DNA from: Venturia oleaginea | Lineage: Eukaryota > Ascomycota > Dothideomycetes > Venturiales > Venturiaceae | NCBI GenBank assembly: GCA_013176395.1 | Contig: JABMLP010000001.1 | Location: 2,294,001 to 2,358,000 of the forward strand | Length of the DNA: 64,000 nt | Reading direction: 5' to 3' | Shown: positions 23,572 through 35,606 of the stretch, one piece after another | Position numbering within the stretch: the first letter of the stretch is position 1 | Layout of the letters: each line of letters begins with the position of its first letter | Made by a program: the position numbers and the translations under genes | Notes under the pieces: generated by a model | The model's database searches: none | What the model was told of the DNA's origin: nothing | The model's input: the letters and a program-made list of their open reading frames with translations, nothing else

Positions 23572-26500
23572 GATTATAAATGAAAATGGTCGAGGATGGT
23601 GTTGATGCAAGGGATATGGTGGGAGATGGTGGGAGAGTCGAGGGAGTATGTGAGAAGGAGTATTGGCGAGCTGGTCCCCCAACCCATGAATAGTAATGGG
23701 TGTCAATTGAGTGATCCTTTTGTTGGAGGCGACAATGGACCTCGATCATGACATATCCACTTAACGTCTTCATAGAATAGCCGAATGCGGAGATGAAGGA
23801 TGGAATCTCCGAACCATCTCCTTCAAAGTCCTCGTCCCGTTCCAGCTCCTGCTATTCCAACAACCACATCATAAACAACGACCATCAAAGACACCGATAT
23901 TCAGCGGTACCGACCATCAAAGATACCGACACCGACCAGCAAGAACACCAATATCATTAAGACCGACTATCGAAGAGACACCAACTCTAATCCCATATCA
24001 ACGTGTACCGCCTCAGCCATCTGCCGCTCCAATACGACCAATATTCAAATCATGATAGACATGACATCCTCACCCAAAGAATCTCATCCACCCAACCACT
24101 ATCCATGGCGATAATCGGCAAAGTCCAGGTTACGTGTCAACTCGGTCTCAATAATAGCATAGGAAGAGAACAACTCGAGAGGGAGACAAGTACGAGTAAA
24201 TGAAGAACAGTTGCGTTCCGCACATTGCCTGGTCACAGTGAAGGAGACAAATTTCCCCAGTCATTTGTATGATTTGGACCGTCTATTCAAAAGGCATATT
24301 AGTAATGGGTTATTTTGAACTTCCGACGATTAAGTTTCGTCCCAGAAGGCCAAAAACCGTCTAGCCGCGCCAGGTTTACAGAGTCATCCTCGCGCAAGGG
24401 GTTTTGCGTCACTAGGCGTCATCCCACAAGATTTTCGTACTATGTCCTGTATGAAGGCAGAGTCTTTATATCAGATCCTCCAATCCAACTCAGAAATCGA
24501 GATCCAGAGATAAGAACAAGGTGATCTCGGTTTTCAAAGAAAGGTGACTAAGCCAGCTTTTGCAGTCCTTCCAATGAGACCTTAGACCCGAATTTCATCT
24601 CGCGTAAACTTCTGGGTTCGAGCCTCTGCGACGCGGTGCTGGCTGTTTATACACACTTTTTTTTTGGCTTCTTGTGTGAAGCTTGAGTTTTTCTATATCT
24701 TCTCTGTTGCAAGATGCAGGGAATCTGGAAAACTTAGAGAGAGGGGATAGATAGACTTTGGTGCATTTGACCTGAGGCACGATCTTATCCCGTGCAATTC
24801 AGGATCAGTGATGTTTCGTACTACCATCTTTCGAGACTTGTGGAGGGGAAATCATAGATTTGGCGGGCGCGCAAGAATCTCTCGCTGTAGTTTGCATTCC
24901 TAGCATTGTTTTTTCTACTTGACGTTTTCTTCTTTTGCATGCTGGAGTTTTCGCGAACGGCTCTTTACAGTAATTTTTGGACGTAGAAAGCTCCAGCAAA
25001 AGTTCTGCGAATTTCCCTTCTTCGAGGTGGCGAGTGTTTATCGTCGTTGTTTGGGAGGGAGAGCTGAGAGTTTGCTTTTGATGTCGATTAGCGATATATT
25101 TCTTCCCAGCGGGTTGCTAAAAAGCCGGTCAAATGGGATCTGGTTCTGGAACTCCGAGGACCAAAATCGTCCTCTGGGATTAATTGGGTTTTCCCATACT
25201 CGAGAGTTGTAGGGCTAATCTTCTGACCGCGATTATCCGAATTGAAGTTTTGCTTTCTCTGGTTTTTGGTGATAGATGGGGAATCAGACTTTGTATATTG
25301 TCTTTTGATGTGGAGAAGGGATTTAGATTTTCTGTGGGCTGTCGTTTTGGTTTGTGATGTTCGATTGGGTGTTCATCTGGTGAAGGATGGAAGGTTGGGG
25401 TGGTTTGGAGTAGATGTATTGTATTTAGCGCGTTGAGGAATATGATATAGCTGGTAGAATAGAATTGTACTAAAATTGTCAGCTGGTCTGAGAGATTCAC
25501 TCATGTGAATTTTTAGACCAAATCTCAAAGTCGCGTAAAGAAAAGTAAAAAATAGTGGGAAAGGTAAAAGTACTTCTGCAATCAATGGTTCTACAAACAA
25601 TAACATCCTTCGAACTTTCGCAATTACAAAATCCATTGTGACTAACTACCCGAAAATGAACCAATCTTTTCCCCATGCTCCCAGGTCTTTCCAAAACCAA
25701 AACCTTACCGTCCTTATCCCCAATCCATCGCCATCCCAATCCCCCGTTCCTCTGAATCGTCGCAACATGGAATTTCTCTTGGTCTTGATAACTAAGAGTA
25801 AATCCGCAAGAAGAACACTTCCAAGTCTAGCTAGACATCCTCCTTCCCCAGAATCCTCAGCAGACATTCCAAACTCCTAATATTCCTAATAAACCTAGAT
25901 CATTTGTGTTTCCTCCTATGAATGTCTTGTGTTTTTGTCCCGAAAGAAAGGTAAGTAGTATGTATTGTGAGGGAATTACTTCCCTCCAATAAGACGACTT
26001 GTGAATCTGACTGTCGTAAAAGCGCTGCCCTAGATGTCTTGGGATTTGAGGAATAGTATGAGTTTTGACGATGCGATACTTATCGCCTGCTTGCGAGATC
26101 GTCGGTATCGCTTGTTTCGAATTCGTATATCATGGATATCGAATATTCCTGCACGTTATCATTCTGCGCTAGTTGAAGCTGTGATTACCGGCGAACCGGC
26201 GGCGAGGAAGGGATCACAAAATACCCCAGCTACATCTGTAGTGTGCGAGTAAGGTACGAAGCACTTAGTAAGATAGACGAAAATATTTTAAAAATCGTCA
26301 GAGGGGTAGAAAACGAATAGACACGGAATAATTATACCATTTTGCAAACTCTTGATACGACCTGAAACATCCTTGACTATTGACTAGATTGCAATCCTTG
26401 AGCATGGCCAATGGTCGGTTCTGGGCGGGGTTCAAAGACGCTAGCTTTGATTCGTTGTACTGTCGTTCCAACGAAGAGCGTGAACGAAAATGAGTGTGAT

Positions 26501-28499
26501 ATTGCGTATGGTCCAAAACTGATTGTTCGATCGAGCCTTACGCCAATTTTTCCATTGTTGTGATTTGGTGTCAGAGTGTGCTGGCGAGTTTGATGAGCTT
26601 GTAGTCTGGCTCGTTGCTTTAAGCCTGTGATCTGATAGGATAGTGTATTCGATGTGGTGGTTTCGCGTCGATTGTCAGTCTATTTCATGCTTGTAAAGGG
26701 CCTTTTGGTTAAGGCCATCGCTGCCAGTCCAGTCCAATGTCGTTGAGGCGCTTGCTCTTAATTGTTTGGAGGTTTGAATGTTTGCAACCGCGCTGGTGAC
26801 TTTTGTTTGTCTGGAAGAGTAAATGGCGTTTGTTTGAGGCTGAATGCCGTTCTAGCTTCGTAACTGAGTTCGAATTGCCACTCGCTCCATTGGATCGTGG
26901 TGTTTTACAGTATCTGGAAAGTGTTGAAAGTATTGATTGAAGCTTGCTACGAAGGTGGCCGGAAGGCCTTTATATAAGCGCCCAGCGCTATGTTATTTCC
27001 CAAATGGAACACAAATAAACAAGGAGAATAGCCACTTCCTCCAACAGAAAGCTCGCGCTCATATAGGTGACGATAAGCCATGATTGAATCCAGATCCAGC
27101 AAGGTGGCCGAGTGAATGGTAGTCCAATAATCTCGCTGATCAAACACGTCGTTTAACGCTGTTCAACGTCGATCTATCGATTACGCCCCATAAACTTCCT
27201 GTTCTGTGATATGAAATGTCGGGATTTAGTCAGATTTTCATAAAAATCCTACTATGGTTGCTGGCTCAAAGAAGGTTAATTTTTTCTCAGCGATGGACAG
27301 AATCCTTCCTACCCCAACTTCTCCTTCCCAATATAGAATTATAACAAAGACCTCCTTAGCTGTAATCATAGCAAGATCAGGAGAATAAACTCGTAAAAGG
27401 CCGCTAAGAAGAAGCCTATTACTAGGAAGATTCAGAATAAAGACGACCTCTGTCACAGGCTATGGCCTAGATTGTGGTTCTCGGCTATGCCCTCAACCTT
27501 TGGAAACTTCTGGAAGATTCCACAACCCCACCACCACTGATTATAAAACCATGTATTCTAGTCTTTCTCTCTTTTCTTCAAGTTTGTAATACTCGTCAAT
27601 CAGGATAGTCAATTGAAAAACATATCGACTACGCCTCTCACAACCTCGGCGCATAGGCCAAGGCAGGGGATTAGAGGTAACCTTCTTTTGGCCTACCATA
27701 GTGTGAAAATCCTGCGGGCCCTGATCTACGGCTGTCTTGGCTCTCAGAAAATAAGTCACCAGTTTGTCCTCGTTAACCTTGAAAGCACAATATGGTGCTT
27801 GGCAAAGAGGTGGTGAGGTTGAAGGGTAAGTACCGTTCAAAAGCGGGCCTACCTCCTAGCTGTCTCGGGGTGGGTAGTCGCCAATTCACCATTGCTCCAT
27901 ACGACCCCCCAACACGCGACCCCTGGATCAAGACACCTCCATCAAGACTCTCAGTTTCCACTTGAGAGAGGATGGAGTGGTGGTCTCACTTCGACGGCCC
28001 TCGGCAACTCGATATTCTATTACACCCTTAACGCCCTAATCTACCTCGCCATTTCCCCAATGATCAAAGCTCCCCTTCCCGCCCAGCATCTATATACACA
28101 TACTACCTCCGATATGCACTGTCTGCCGAGTTACACAACCCGATAAGCTGACAGATTGTGTTTGTTGCGCGCCGTGTTCTGTGCACAGTCCAAGGAAACA
28201 TTGGATGTTCCGATGGCTGTTCCAACTTTGCTTCATCTCTACTGTACTGGCAAGTAGTGGATTCATGCTGGGCAACTAGACACCCTACCAGTCAACCCAT
28301 ATATACCGGAAATTCTCCGTGCACCTAATCGACGGTGTAGTGGGCGTCGGCGGTATTTGACAAAGGGACGGCATGAGGGAAGCAAGCACAGCAACGATGG
28401 TAGCTTTGCTTGACCTGTTCTTCTACCGTCAAGCAACGGACGATCGACGGGACACAAATGAAAGAGCTGACTGAATCGCGTGTCGAGCCAGTTTGGGCG
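23572..28499. other. 4.9-kb gene-poor stretch
   Basis: Upstream of Lon there are short imperfect repeats of ACCGACCATCAAAGAYACCG at 23870-23950. The rest is AT-rich with many stops. A minus-strand frame at 27541-27840 contains FKVNEDKLVTYFL and is faintly like the DNA-binding part of crypton or tyrosine-recombinase proteins. It is too short and too isolated to call. No other supported gene, RNA or repeat was seen. Confidence 0.4.
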
Positions 28500-28692
28500 C
28501 ATCGCTTTTGCGGCCACACTGTGTAGCTTAGTTTCTTGGCAAAAGGTTCTGCTAATTCTATTTAAGTAATAGTTACCCGCTAAAGCCTTGTCAAAGCCTA
28601 TTAAAGCTTAAAAGTTACTGTTTGTAGTTAAGCTCCTCTAGATCCTGCTTTGCCAAGAAGCTAAGTTATACTGCGAGGCGGCAAAAGCGATG
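28500..28692. mobile_element. Candidate MITE or hairpin element, 193 bp
   Basis: The left arm starts CATCGCTTTTGCGGCC and continues to CTTAGTTTCTTGGCAAA at about 28545. The right arm read on the minus strand starts CATCGCTTTTGCCGCC and continues to CTTAGCTTCTTGGCAAA. The arms are about 46 bases with roughly 80% identity and surround an AT-rich centre without coding potential. I see no clear target-site duplication, so this could be an old MITE or simply an inverted duplication. Confidence 0.5.
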
Positions 28693-28962
28693 TCGCATTG
28701 CTTCTACAGGGCTAGCGCAAGCTGTAAGCAGGTGGAGCGCCTGGACGACAACCTCGAAACTATCAATCTGGCGTGAGTTACGCAAGCAATCGGTATCAAC
28801 TCGATTATAGCCGCGTGTCTCCTATTGACAAGATATCCACATCAATGCTGACCAAAAATCTTGGAACTATCACTTTTTGCTTCAAAAGGGCCTGGAAATC
28901 TCCTGAAGTCCATCGATCGCCCCATCAACATATTTGTCACTCTTCATACAGTCTACGCCAAC

Positions 28963-29548
28963 ATGCGCTTGTCACTCATTTTCACATTCGCTTGCACAGT
29001 TGTTGCCCTTCCGGTCGCTGACAACAATCCTAAGCCATCACACGCAAAAGAAAAATCGGGGCTTAATTGGAAGTACTTATAGACCTTCCTTTTGAACAAA
29101 AAGTCTCGATATTGACGCGAACAGCGCTGGACTTTTCGGCGAATTTCACATCGGTCCTGATGGAGCTACATGGCATCCCGTCCAACAAGATGGGAAATAC
29201 GATCCCTCGTATTCAGTAGGAGCGCCGCCAGGGTACAAAGGAAACGGTACGTGTCTCTTCTTGAGACGCAATGGAGATATCACTGACAACCACGCAGCCA
29301 AACCTGGTCAGACCGTAACCGTTCCAAAGGGATGGGGCCAAGGTCCACCACCTAATGTTGGGGGTCCACCACCAGCGACGAACAACCCCCCTAGCTGGGG
29401 CGCTCCACCACCAAATGTTGGGGGTCCACCATCAGCGACGAACAACGCTCCTAGCTCGGGCGCTCCACCACAACCCTTCAACAATCCGCAACCCTACAAC
29501 AAACAAACTTACGGCATCCCACAGCCATATGGTAATCCAAGCCCCTAA
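28963..29548 (+). CDS. Small secreted Pro/Gly-rich repeat protein
   Basis: Three exons (28963-29072, 29125-29246, 29298-29548) join in frame through 52- and 51-bp introns (gtactt/aacag and gtacgt/cgcag). The product begins MRLSLIFTFACTVVALPVA, a good signal peptide. A short conserved-looking segment follows (GLFGEFHIGPDGATWHPVQ). The C-terminal half is a Pro/Gly/Asn-rich tail containing two copies of a unit PPPNVGGPP-ATNN-PSWGAP and ending in repeated QPYN/QPYG motifs. There are no Cys residues after the signal peptide. I do not recognise a family. Extracellular or wall-associated function is an inference from the signal peptide and composition. Confidence 0.68.
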
Positions 29549-30239
29549 ACCAATGGCGGGCAAGGCGGTTTTTAGTCGAACGTTACTCGGGGCAAATTTC
29601 ATCGCCATGTATACAATGAGGTGGAGACATGCGGACAACACAATTTGGACATTCGATACTTAGAACCTTTAAATTGACTTGATATTATGAGAGGACGATA
29701 AGCTCTGCATTCTTCTAACCCTTTTTCTTGATTCGGAAGACTCCACTATCCCAACAACCAAGCTGTGTATTTCGAGAAGAGCGACCGAATCCGGCCGCGG
29801 GCATCCCTGGTGCTCCCAATTCCAAAATTATTCAGTCTGCACGCCACGCCTCGAATTTTCTTGGTCCCGAAATTGGAATAGCTCAAGAGCCTGAAAATTT
29901 AACCTGGTTCTGACGTAGCGGTGGTATTCTTGTATCTCGAGGATTGTGGTTCGAGGTCTTTTTGCCAGGGCCAGAATCGCAGCCAAGACGCTTATGCAGC
30001 TGCAAGCTCTTCGGCCCGTTCCGGTTACAAACCAAACCCCTCTGCTTACACAACTACATCCCCTTACCCTTTTGTTTGAAAGCGACCTTTTCCACGCACC
30101 TACCTCCTACCCACCATGGAGAATTCAAGCATTCATGTAATTTCTGTCGACCGAGCCTTGTCATTCATTATTATCTTGCCAAATTGCAACATCTTTGCTG
30201 CAAGCCTGCGCGAGTGGGAGATGATTTTTGGTCCTCGTA
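29549..30239. other. Intergenic, no gene recognised
   Basis: Spacer between the Pro-rich secreted protein gene and exonuclease copy D, which has the same orientation. It probably holds the 3' UTR of the first and the promoter of the second. No supported frame or repeat. Confidence 0.4.
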
Positions 30240-32118
30240 ATGTTTACACCTAAGAGGGCGAAGCGTTCTCCGAAAGATGGGAAGGCTTCTGCTTCTGGTG
30301 AGTCTAAACCTGAATTCGAACGAGGTAAGTTTACTGCTGGCTCTTTCTTTTTCTTGCCTTGAGATGGGTATTCTATTAAATGTTCCAATTCGTGTGCAAT
30401 ATCGATTTTTCTGAAGCTACTCTATGTCGCAATCGCTAGATATCCATCATTGTCGAATTAGAGCTGGGAGAAATGAGAACTCTAATTTTATTACATCTGC
30501 GTTCATCACTAAATTCTTTCTAGACCTCCTCCCCATTTTCACCTACAAAAACCATATCTCTCCCACCGGCCAAATCCCTCAAATACACCATTGTAACACG
30601 AAAGAACAGTGGGAAGTTGCGCTGCAATTTCTTCTCCACGAGACTGTCTTAGGATTTGATTGCGAGTGGAAGCCTGATGAGATTTATCCTGAGACTGTTC
30701 TTGTGCCTGAGGAAGGAAGAGTTTTTGACGATCTTCGGACTTTTCCGATGGTTGTTGGGCCGGATCTTGTTTGGTTGCCGAATGCGTCTTTGAGGTCGAA
30801 TCGTTTTGCCGGTTCTATTTTGACTAGTAGGGAACTTTTTGACGGGGAGAATGGATCCCTCCAGGTCAGTCCGTACTCTATTGAATGCATCTGATGCTTG
30901 ACTTGATTTGATTTCCGATGAATCCTGGCAGTTCAAAACTTGCCAACATCTCATCAATCTCAACCTCGATAAAAGTATATCCAGAACAGTTTAAACAACT
31001 AACCCACACAGCCCCGGCTAAAAACCGAACAGCAACAACTCACCATCTCATCAAACCCAAGAAACAAAATCTCAGACACCTACACCCACAAAATGCAGAT
31101 CATAAAAGAAAAATGCTCCGTCCTCCAACTAGCCTCCAAAACCCACATCGTCATCGCCCACATCGCACATTTCCCAACCCACCGCCCCACCTTCTCTACC
31201 CTCATTCCTGCAGTCCTGCGCTACATCCTCGCCTCCCCCGACATAAAAAAAACAGGCCTCGAAGTCCTCCAAGATGGAAACCTTTGTGAGACGCAACTGG
31301 GTGTAAAAGTGCATGGCCTGCGTTGTCTACGAATTCTACATGATTCGTTGAAAAAGGGGGAGTTTAAGGGGATGGCTGGACTCGCTGCGCTGTATCTGGG
31401 GAAGAGATTGGTGGGGAAGGGGGATCTGGGGGCGCAGTTGAGTTATTGGTCTTTAGCCCGGGCGTTGACGGGGAAACAGGTCGAGTATGCGGCGAACGAT
31501 GCGTTGGTTTCGCTGTTGATACATGATGAACTCGTCGAGGAGGTGCTCGACAGGGATGACCCTGATATCTTGCTTGTTTTGGGGAAGAGTATGAGTTCGT
31601 CCTCGCCGCTGCTGGCGTATCCACCTACATCCATCTCTCCCACCCTTAAATCCCAAAAAGCTAAGATCGCGAGGGAGAAACGCCAAAGGATGAATTTTGA
31701 ATCGCTGGATTCCGAGTCGAGGATTCTGTATGTGGAGTTACGCTCTCTGCGCGATGAATTGATGCGTCAGGGTGGTTTATACGAATCAGCGCACTCGAGA
31801 TTCGTGGCTGATACGGAGACGATATTTCTCCTAGCACGGGACAAACCGGTAAGCATTGAGGAATTGAATAAGCTGGGGAAGAGGATTCAGAAAGCGACGA
31901 GGGAGGAGTATTGTTATTGTTTTTTGAATGAGGTGAGGAGATTTGTTGGGATGGAGGGGTTGGTAGAGCCGGGGGAGTTTGTGGGGTTTTGGGCGGAGGA
32001 GAGGGGGAAGAAGAGGGTGCAGAGGGAGGTTAGGAGGAAAGAATTGGAAGAGAAGAATCGAGCTATCGTTTCTGAGAATGTTAGGATGATTCAGAAATGG
32101 GGGGTTTATGATCCGTGA
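30240..32118 (+). CDS. 3'-5' exonuclease with HRDC domain (RNase D-like), copy D
   Basis: I read an exon starting MFTPKRAKRSPKDG at 30240, a roughly 200-bp intron (gtaagt...tttctag), a middle exon to about 30865, a roughly 230-bp intron ending atgcag near 31095, and a last exon to 32118. The middle exon has LGFDCEWKP (Exo I, DxE). The last exon has KKTGLEVLQDGNLCETQLG (Exo II Asp) and VEYAANDALVSLL (Exo III, YxxxD), so all DEDDy residues are present. Residues from LYVELRSLRDELMRQG to FLNEVRRFVG look like an HRDC domain, with the hallmark order LRDEL, A..KPVSIEELNKLGK and FL. Together these resemble RNase D/Rrp6-type 3'-5' RNases. Cellular substrate is unknown. Exon 1 and the second intron are the least certain parts. 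Paralogues lie at 45.8-49.8 kb. Confidence 0.75.
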
Positions 32119-33778
32119 AGGGCGGGGAGGTGGGTTAGGTTAAACAATGAGTTGGCGAGGAGATATGGGAGTTTTGAGTGGTGAGATTATTTCTTGAAAT
32201 GATACAGGGAGATGAGTTTCTAGTGAGTCATTTAAATTTGTCAAGAAGTTAGCGGTTTCGATTGTGAAGAGAGGGATTCTATTCAGTCTCAATGTAAGGG
32301 AAGAAAACGAGTCCAGCCATCTTGAATTTGCAGGGCTTGATTAGTATGATATGCTTTATCGAGAACTGTTTCGCCTCTATATAGCAGATACAAGGATATC
32401 ATTGCTGACTCAACATCAAGGTGTTACGGGGAACTCGTTTCTCAACACAGTTGATTATGTCAAGACCTTCTTGACACCTGTGTCCTCTTGTTCTGGTCCG
32501 CGGGTTTGGAGTAAGGGCAATATCAGTCTGGAAGTACTTACTTTAAGTACCTTCCCTTGCTCAGGTTCTTTGGAGGCTCACTAGATCCTAGCCGTCCGAT
32601 GTATCTCCCAATTCAATTGTCGTCTAACCGATTTGATCCTCAGATCAATTCTGAACGCTTGTCGGTTAGTATGAAGGTTGGGGGGTGGACTTGCTTCGTA
32701 TGCATATGACTTGTGCTTGATTATATCTAAGTAAAAGGTCGTTACTGTAGTAGGTTGAAGAAGCTCCTATGTGAGAAACATAACATGAGATAACCACGAA
32801 GATAGAAAGAAAATTCCGTCCAACGTCCTCCCTATATACCGTTCTGGTTCTGAGTGCCAAGGTGTATTCCCACACCTCTTGGCTCTTCCCCACACTTTCC
32901 ACACCTTCGGATCTGTGGGCACGGCCAAGAACTGTGGACGTAGCTCAAAGAGCTACGGATTGGTTAAGCCACGCAGGCTTTTAAACCCTTTCCTCGGCAG
33001 AACTACGGTTCTGCCTTGATCACGTACCGTGGGGCCACCCCAACGCCGGGAGAGACTTGTCCGCGGTCGTACCGTGACAGTGTGCTCAAAGGATTCCCCT
33101 CCATTATCAGTCCTTGTTACGCTGAACGAGCAAAACAGAGTTATTCGGAAGTAGATTCAACACGAACTTAACGATAGGAGCCGATGAACAGAACGAGTGT
33201 CACCCTGTGACTTGACTGTATTGACTGAGGAGGTTAAGTACACCGTAGCACCTGCATGATTGATTGTTTGATTTTATCCTACTCGGTTGCAGCTGCTTAA
33301 TCAGGCAGCTATGTCCGGTTAGGAGGACTTCATCAGACAGCCGACACGTGATAGGTTATATAATCCACCGCGCCCCACTTCGCCCCGTTCACTGAAACAA
33401 GACCAGCTGTCCCCTCCGTCCTCCCTCTTTTCCCTTAACCAGTATCTCCAAATGCCCGCTGGCTCTTGTAGATACTGGGTATTCTGCTAGTATATCTGTG
33501 CTATGTAGACTCAAGAGGCAATGCCTCGTGTTTCGCTATCCTTCTACCTACAGTCTCCCTCTAATGCTCAGCTTTGTCTATCTGTTTCGCCTTATCCCTC
33601 AAGGCCAATGGGTTCCCTAAGTATGTTTCTGCTTGTGAAAGTTGCCTTACACCAGATTCCTGTGCGGCAGTGTATTTGGTTGTGTGATGCTGGAGACAAT
33701 AGTAACCATCGTAGTCGTGATTTCGCTGCTTGGGTGTGATACTCCGGGTATGCCCGTAGACGAGGCTGTCTGGTAGCT
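32119..33778. other. Intergenic, probable transposon debris, no gene recognised
   Basis: No frame has support. The 32800-33100 part has several short inverted repeats, for example CCAAGGTGT/ACACCTCTTGG at 32861-32885 and CAGAACTACGGTTCTG near 32999-33014. These could belong to an old transposon end, but I cannot pair it with a second end. Confidence 0.35.
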
Positions 33779-33908
33779 GCCGTATTGTATGGCGCCGATC
33801 GTGCTATAGACCTGACGTCTTATAGTCGGAGCCTACCTGCTGCTAGTCGCTCTCCCTACTTCTATATCGCGCACCTACTCTTGCCAATGCCATAACTGGG
33901 ACGCAACA
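33779..33908 (+). repeat. 130-bp direct repeat, copy 1
   Basis: Matches 39819-39949 in the same orientation over about 130 bases with about 88% identity and one 1-bp gap. Shared blocks include GTCTTATAGTCGGAGCCTA and ATGCCATAACTGGGACGCAA. Most differences are transitions. It lies upstream of the LINE ORF1 and may be part of its 5' untranslated region or a separate repeat. Confidence 0.8.
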
Positions 33909-34251
33909 GTTTGGGGAGAGGCTCAAGGCTCTGGACATCAGCTTGCAGCAGGACGGTTTGCGGAGACGATAGTAGATGAGGTTCTCTAGCAACTGCCGTA
34001 TCGTATCTTCTTGCTCCTTGGAATCTACGTGACTAGTTATTATAGACAGTAATAGCAAGCACTAGAAATTCTGCGTCGTATAACGCGTAGATTCCTTCGA
34101 AGTCGCGTTGGTGGTGGAGCGATACACAAAGGGCGATTAACCAAGGCGAACACATCACAGCAGCCCCAGAACGACAACACGCATGACAGGCACCCAACCT
34201 AACTAATCAAACTCAAGATACTCGGTGTTGCCTTGAGAATAAGAGATCCAG

Positions 34252-35606
34252 ATGTCTCTAATAGAAGGACCAACTACGCCGTTGCAGGAAAGAAGCGCGC
34301 CAACTACGCCCCCTCCGATGGCAAAGCCAACCGGCCCAACGCTACGACAGTCAACTATAGCAAGCAAAGGCAGGACAGCAGCGATAATGGACGGCTCCCT
34401 GAACCAGCAGAAGCGTACTGAGGTAGCCAAAGCACCGAGGGCTAAATCACAGCGTGCAGCGCAAATACCTGAAGACAACGGCGAGATACCGGTCAGAGAG
34501 ATACTCAAAATTCTGGTACAGCTTCAAGGCGACGCAACAAGTAACAGAAAGGTTATCGAAGACCTACGAAACACTCTCCAACAACATGACGTAACATTCC
34601 AGAATGAGATGAAGGAGATGAAAGAGAAACTCCTTCAGGAAACTAAGCAGCTCCGGGAGCAACTTGCCCAGGAAACCCAGCAGCTAAGAAAGGATATTTG
34701 CTTGATACAAGCTCAGCTATCGCGGGCAAACTCACTAATCAGCTCACCAGCACAGTCGTACGCGTCTGTAGCTAGGACTAACTCACTCCATCTGCTTCTA
34801 TCAGTCAGCAAGCAAGTAATACAAACACCTCATCGATCAGCAGACCCGGCCTAACTCTCAACTTCGCACGCGCTCACACACACATTGACCTCACAAACCC
34901 TATCGAGATAAAAGAGAGTGTAAAGGATGCCATTGCGGCAGGGCAAGCTACAAAGGACATACAGATTGCAGGGATCGAGAAAATTGGCAGAGAAACAAAA
35001 CTGGTCCGAGTTGTCCTCAGGTTAGAGGAGGACGAGCAGGTAATACGGCAGAACCAGAAGCAATGGCTCAAATTCTTCCCTGGCGCGTCTGTTCAAGGCG
35101 AGAAGTGGTACCCCGTTAAGGTCGATCGCGTGGACAAAATGGCTATACTGAACAAAGATCGAATCACGCTGAAAAGCAGTCTGAAAGCGGATATGTCCGA
35201 GGAGAACAACGTCATCACTACAAAGATCTCTACGCTCAGCAAACCTGACCCATACAAGAACTATTGCTCCATCCTGGTATACCTCAGCTCTAAGATAGAA
35301 GCTGACAGAGCGCTGAAACAGCTCGAGATTGGAGGAGAGTTGGCCCGGGTCAGCCCGTATGAGTATCGACCAAGACCGAGACGATGCTACCAATGCCAAC
35401 AGTTTGGACACATGAGCACACGGTGCAACAATGAGCTGACGTGTGCTAACTGCGCGTGTATTGGGCACGAAGCGCAGGACTGTGTAGAGCAGCATCCCAA
35501 ATGCAGCAACTGTGGAGACGCTCACCGAGCAACGGACACAGGATGCCCTGAGTACAAGAAGGCGATGGAACAGACCGTGCGACAACAAGAGGACATTTCA
35601 ACGTGA
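34252..35606 (+). pseudogene. LINE ORF1 (gag-like, three zinc knuckles), one frameshift
   Basis: The first frame (34252-34854) has a Lys/Pro-rich N-terminus and then a Glu/Gln/Leu coiled coil from FQNEMKEMKEKLLQE to IQAQL. At about 34790 the coding sense moves to the next frame, continuing through SISRPGLTLNFARAHTHI and a nucleic-acid-binding region to the end at 35606. Near the C-terminus are three CCHC-type knuckles beginning CYQCQQFGH, CANCACIGH and CSNCGDAHR. ORF1 proteins of this kind coat the retrotransposon RNA. The single frameshift probably inactivates this copy. ORF1 and ORF2 overlap by four bases at 35603-35606. Confidence 0.8.

Noticed and set aside
24600..24650. GGTTCGAGCC resembling a tRNA B box
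   Set aside because: No matching A box or cloverleaf pairing around it.
27541..27840. Possible crypton or tyrosine-recombinase fragment (FKVNEDKLVTYFL)
   Set aside because: Similarity is a short impression only; no catalytic motif or terminal structure nearby.
32640..33420. Possible solo LTR
   Set aside because: No paired copy, no clear TG...CA ends with target duplication; only short inverted repeats are visible.
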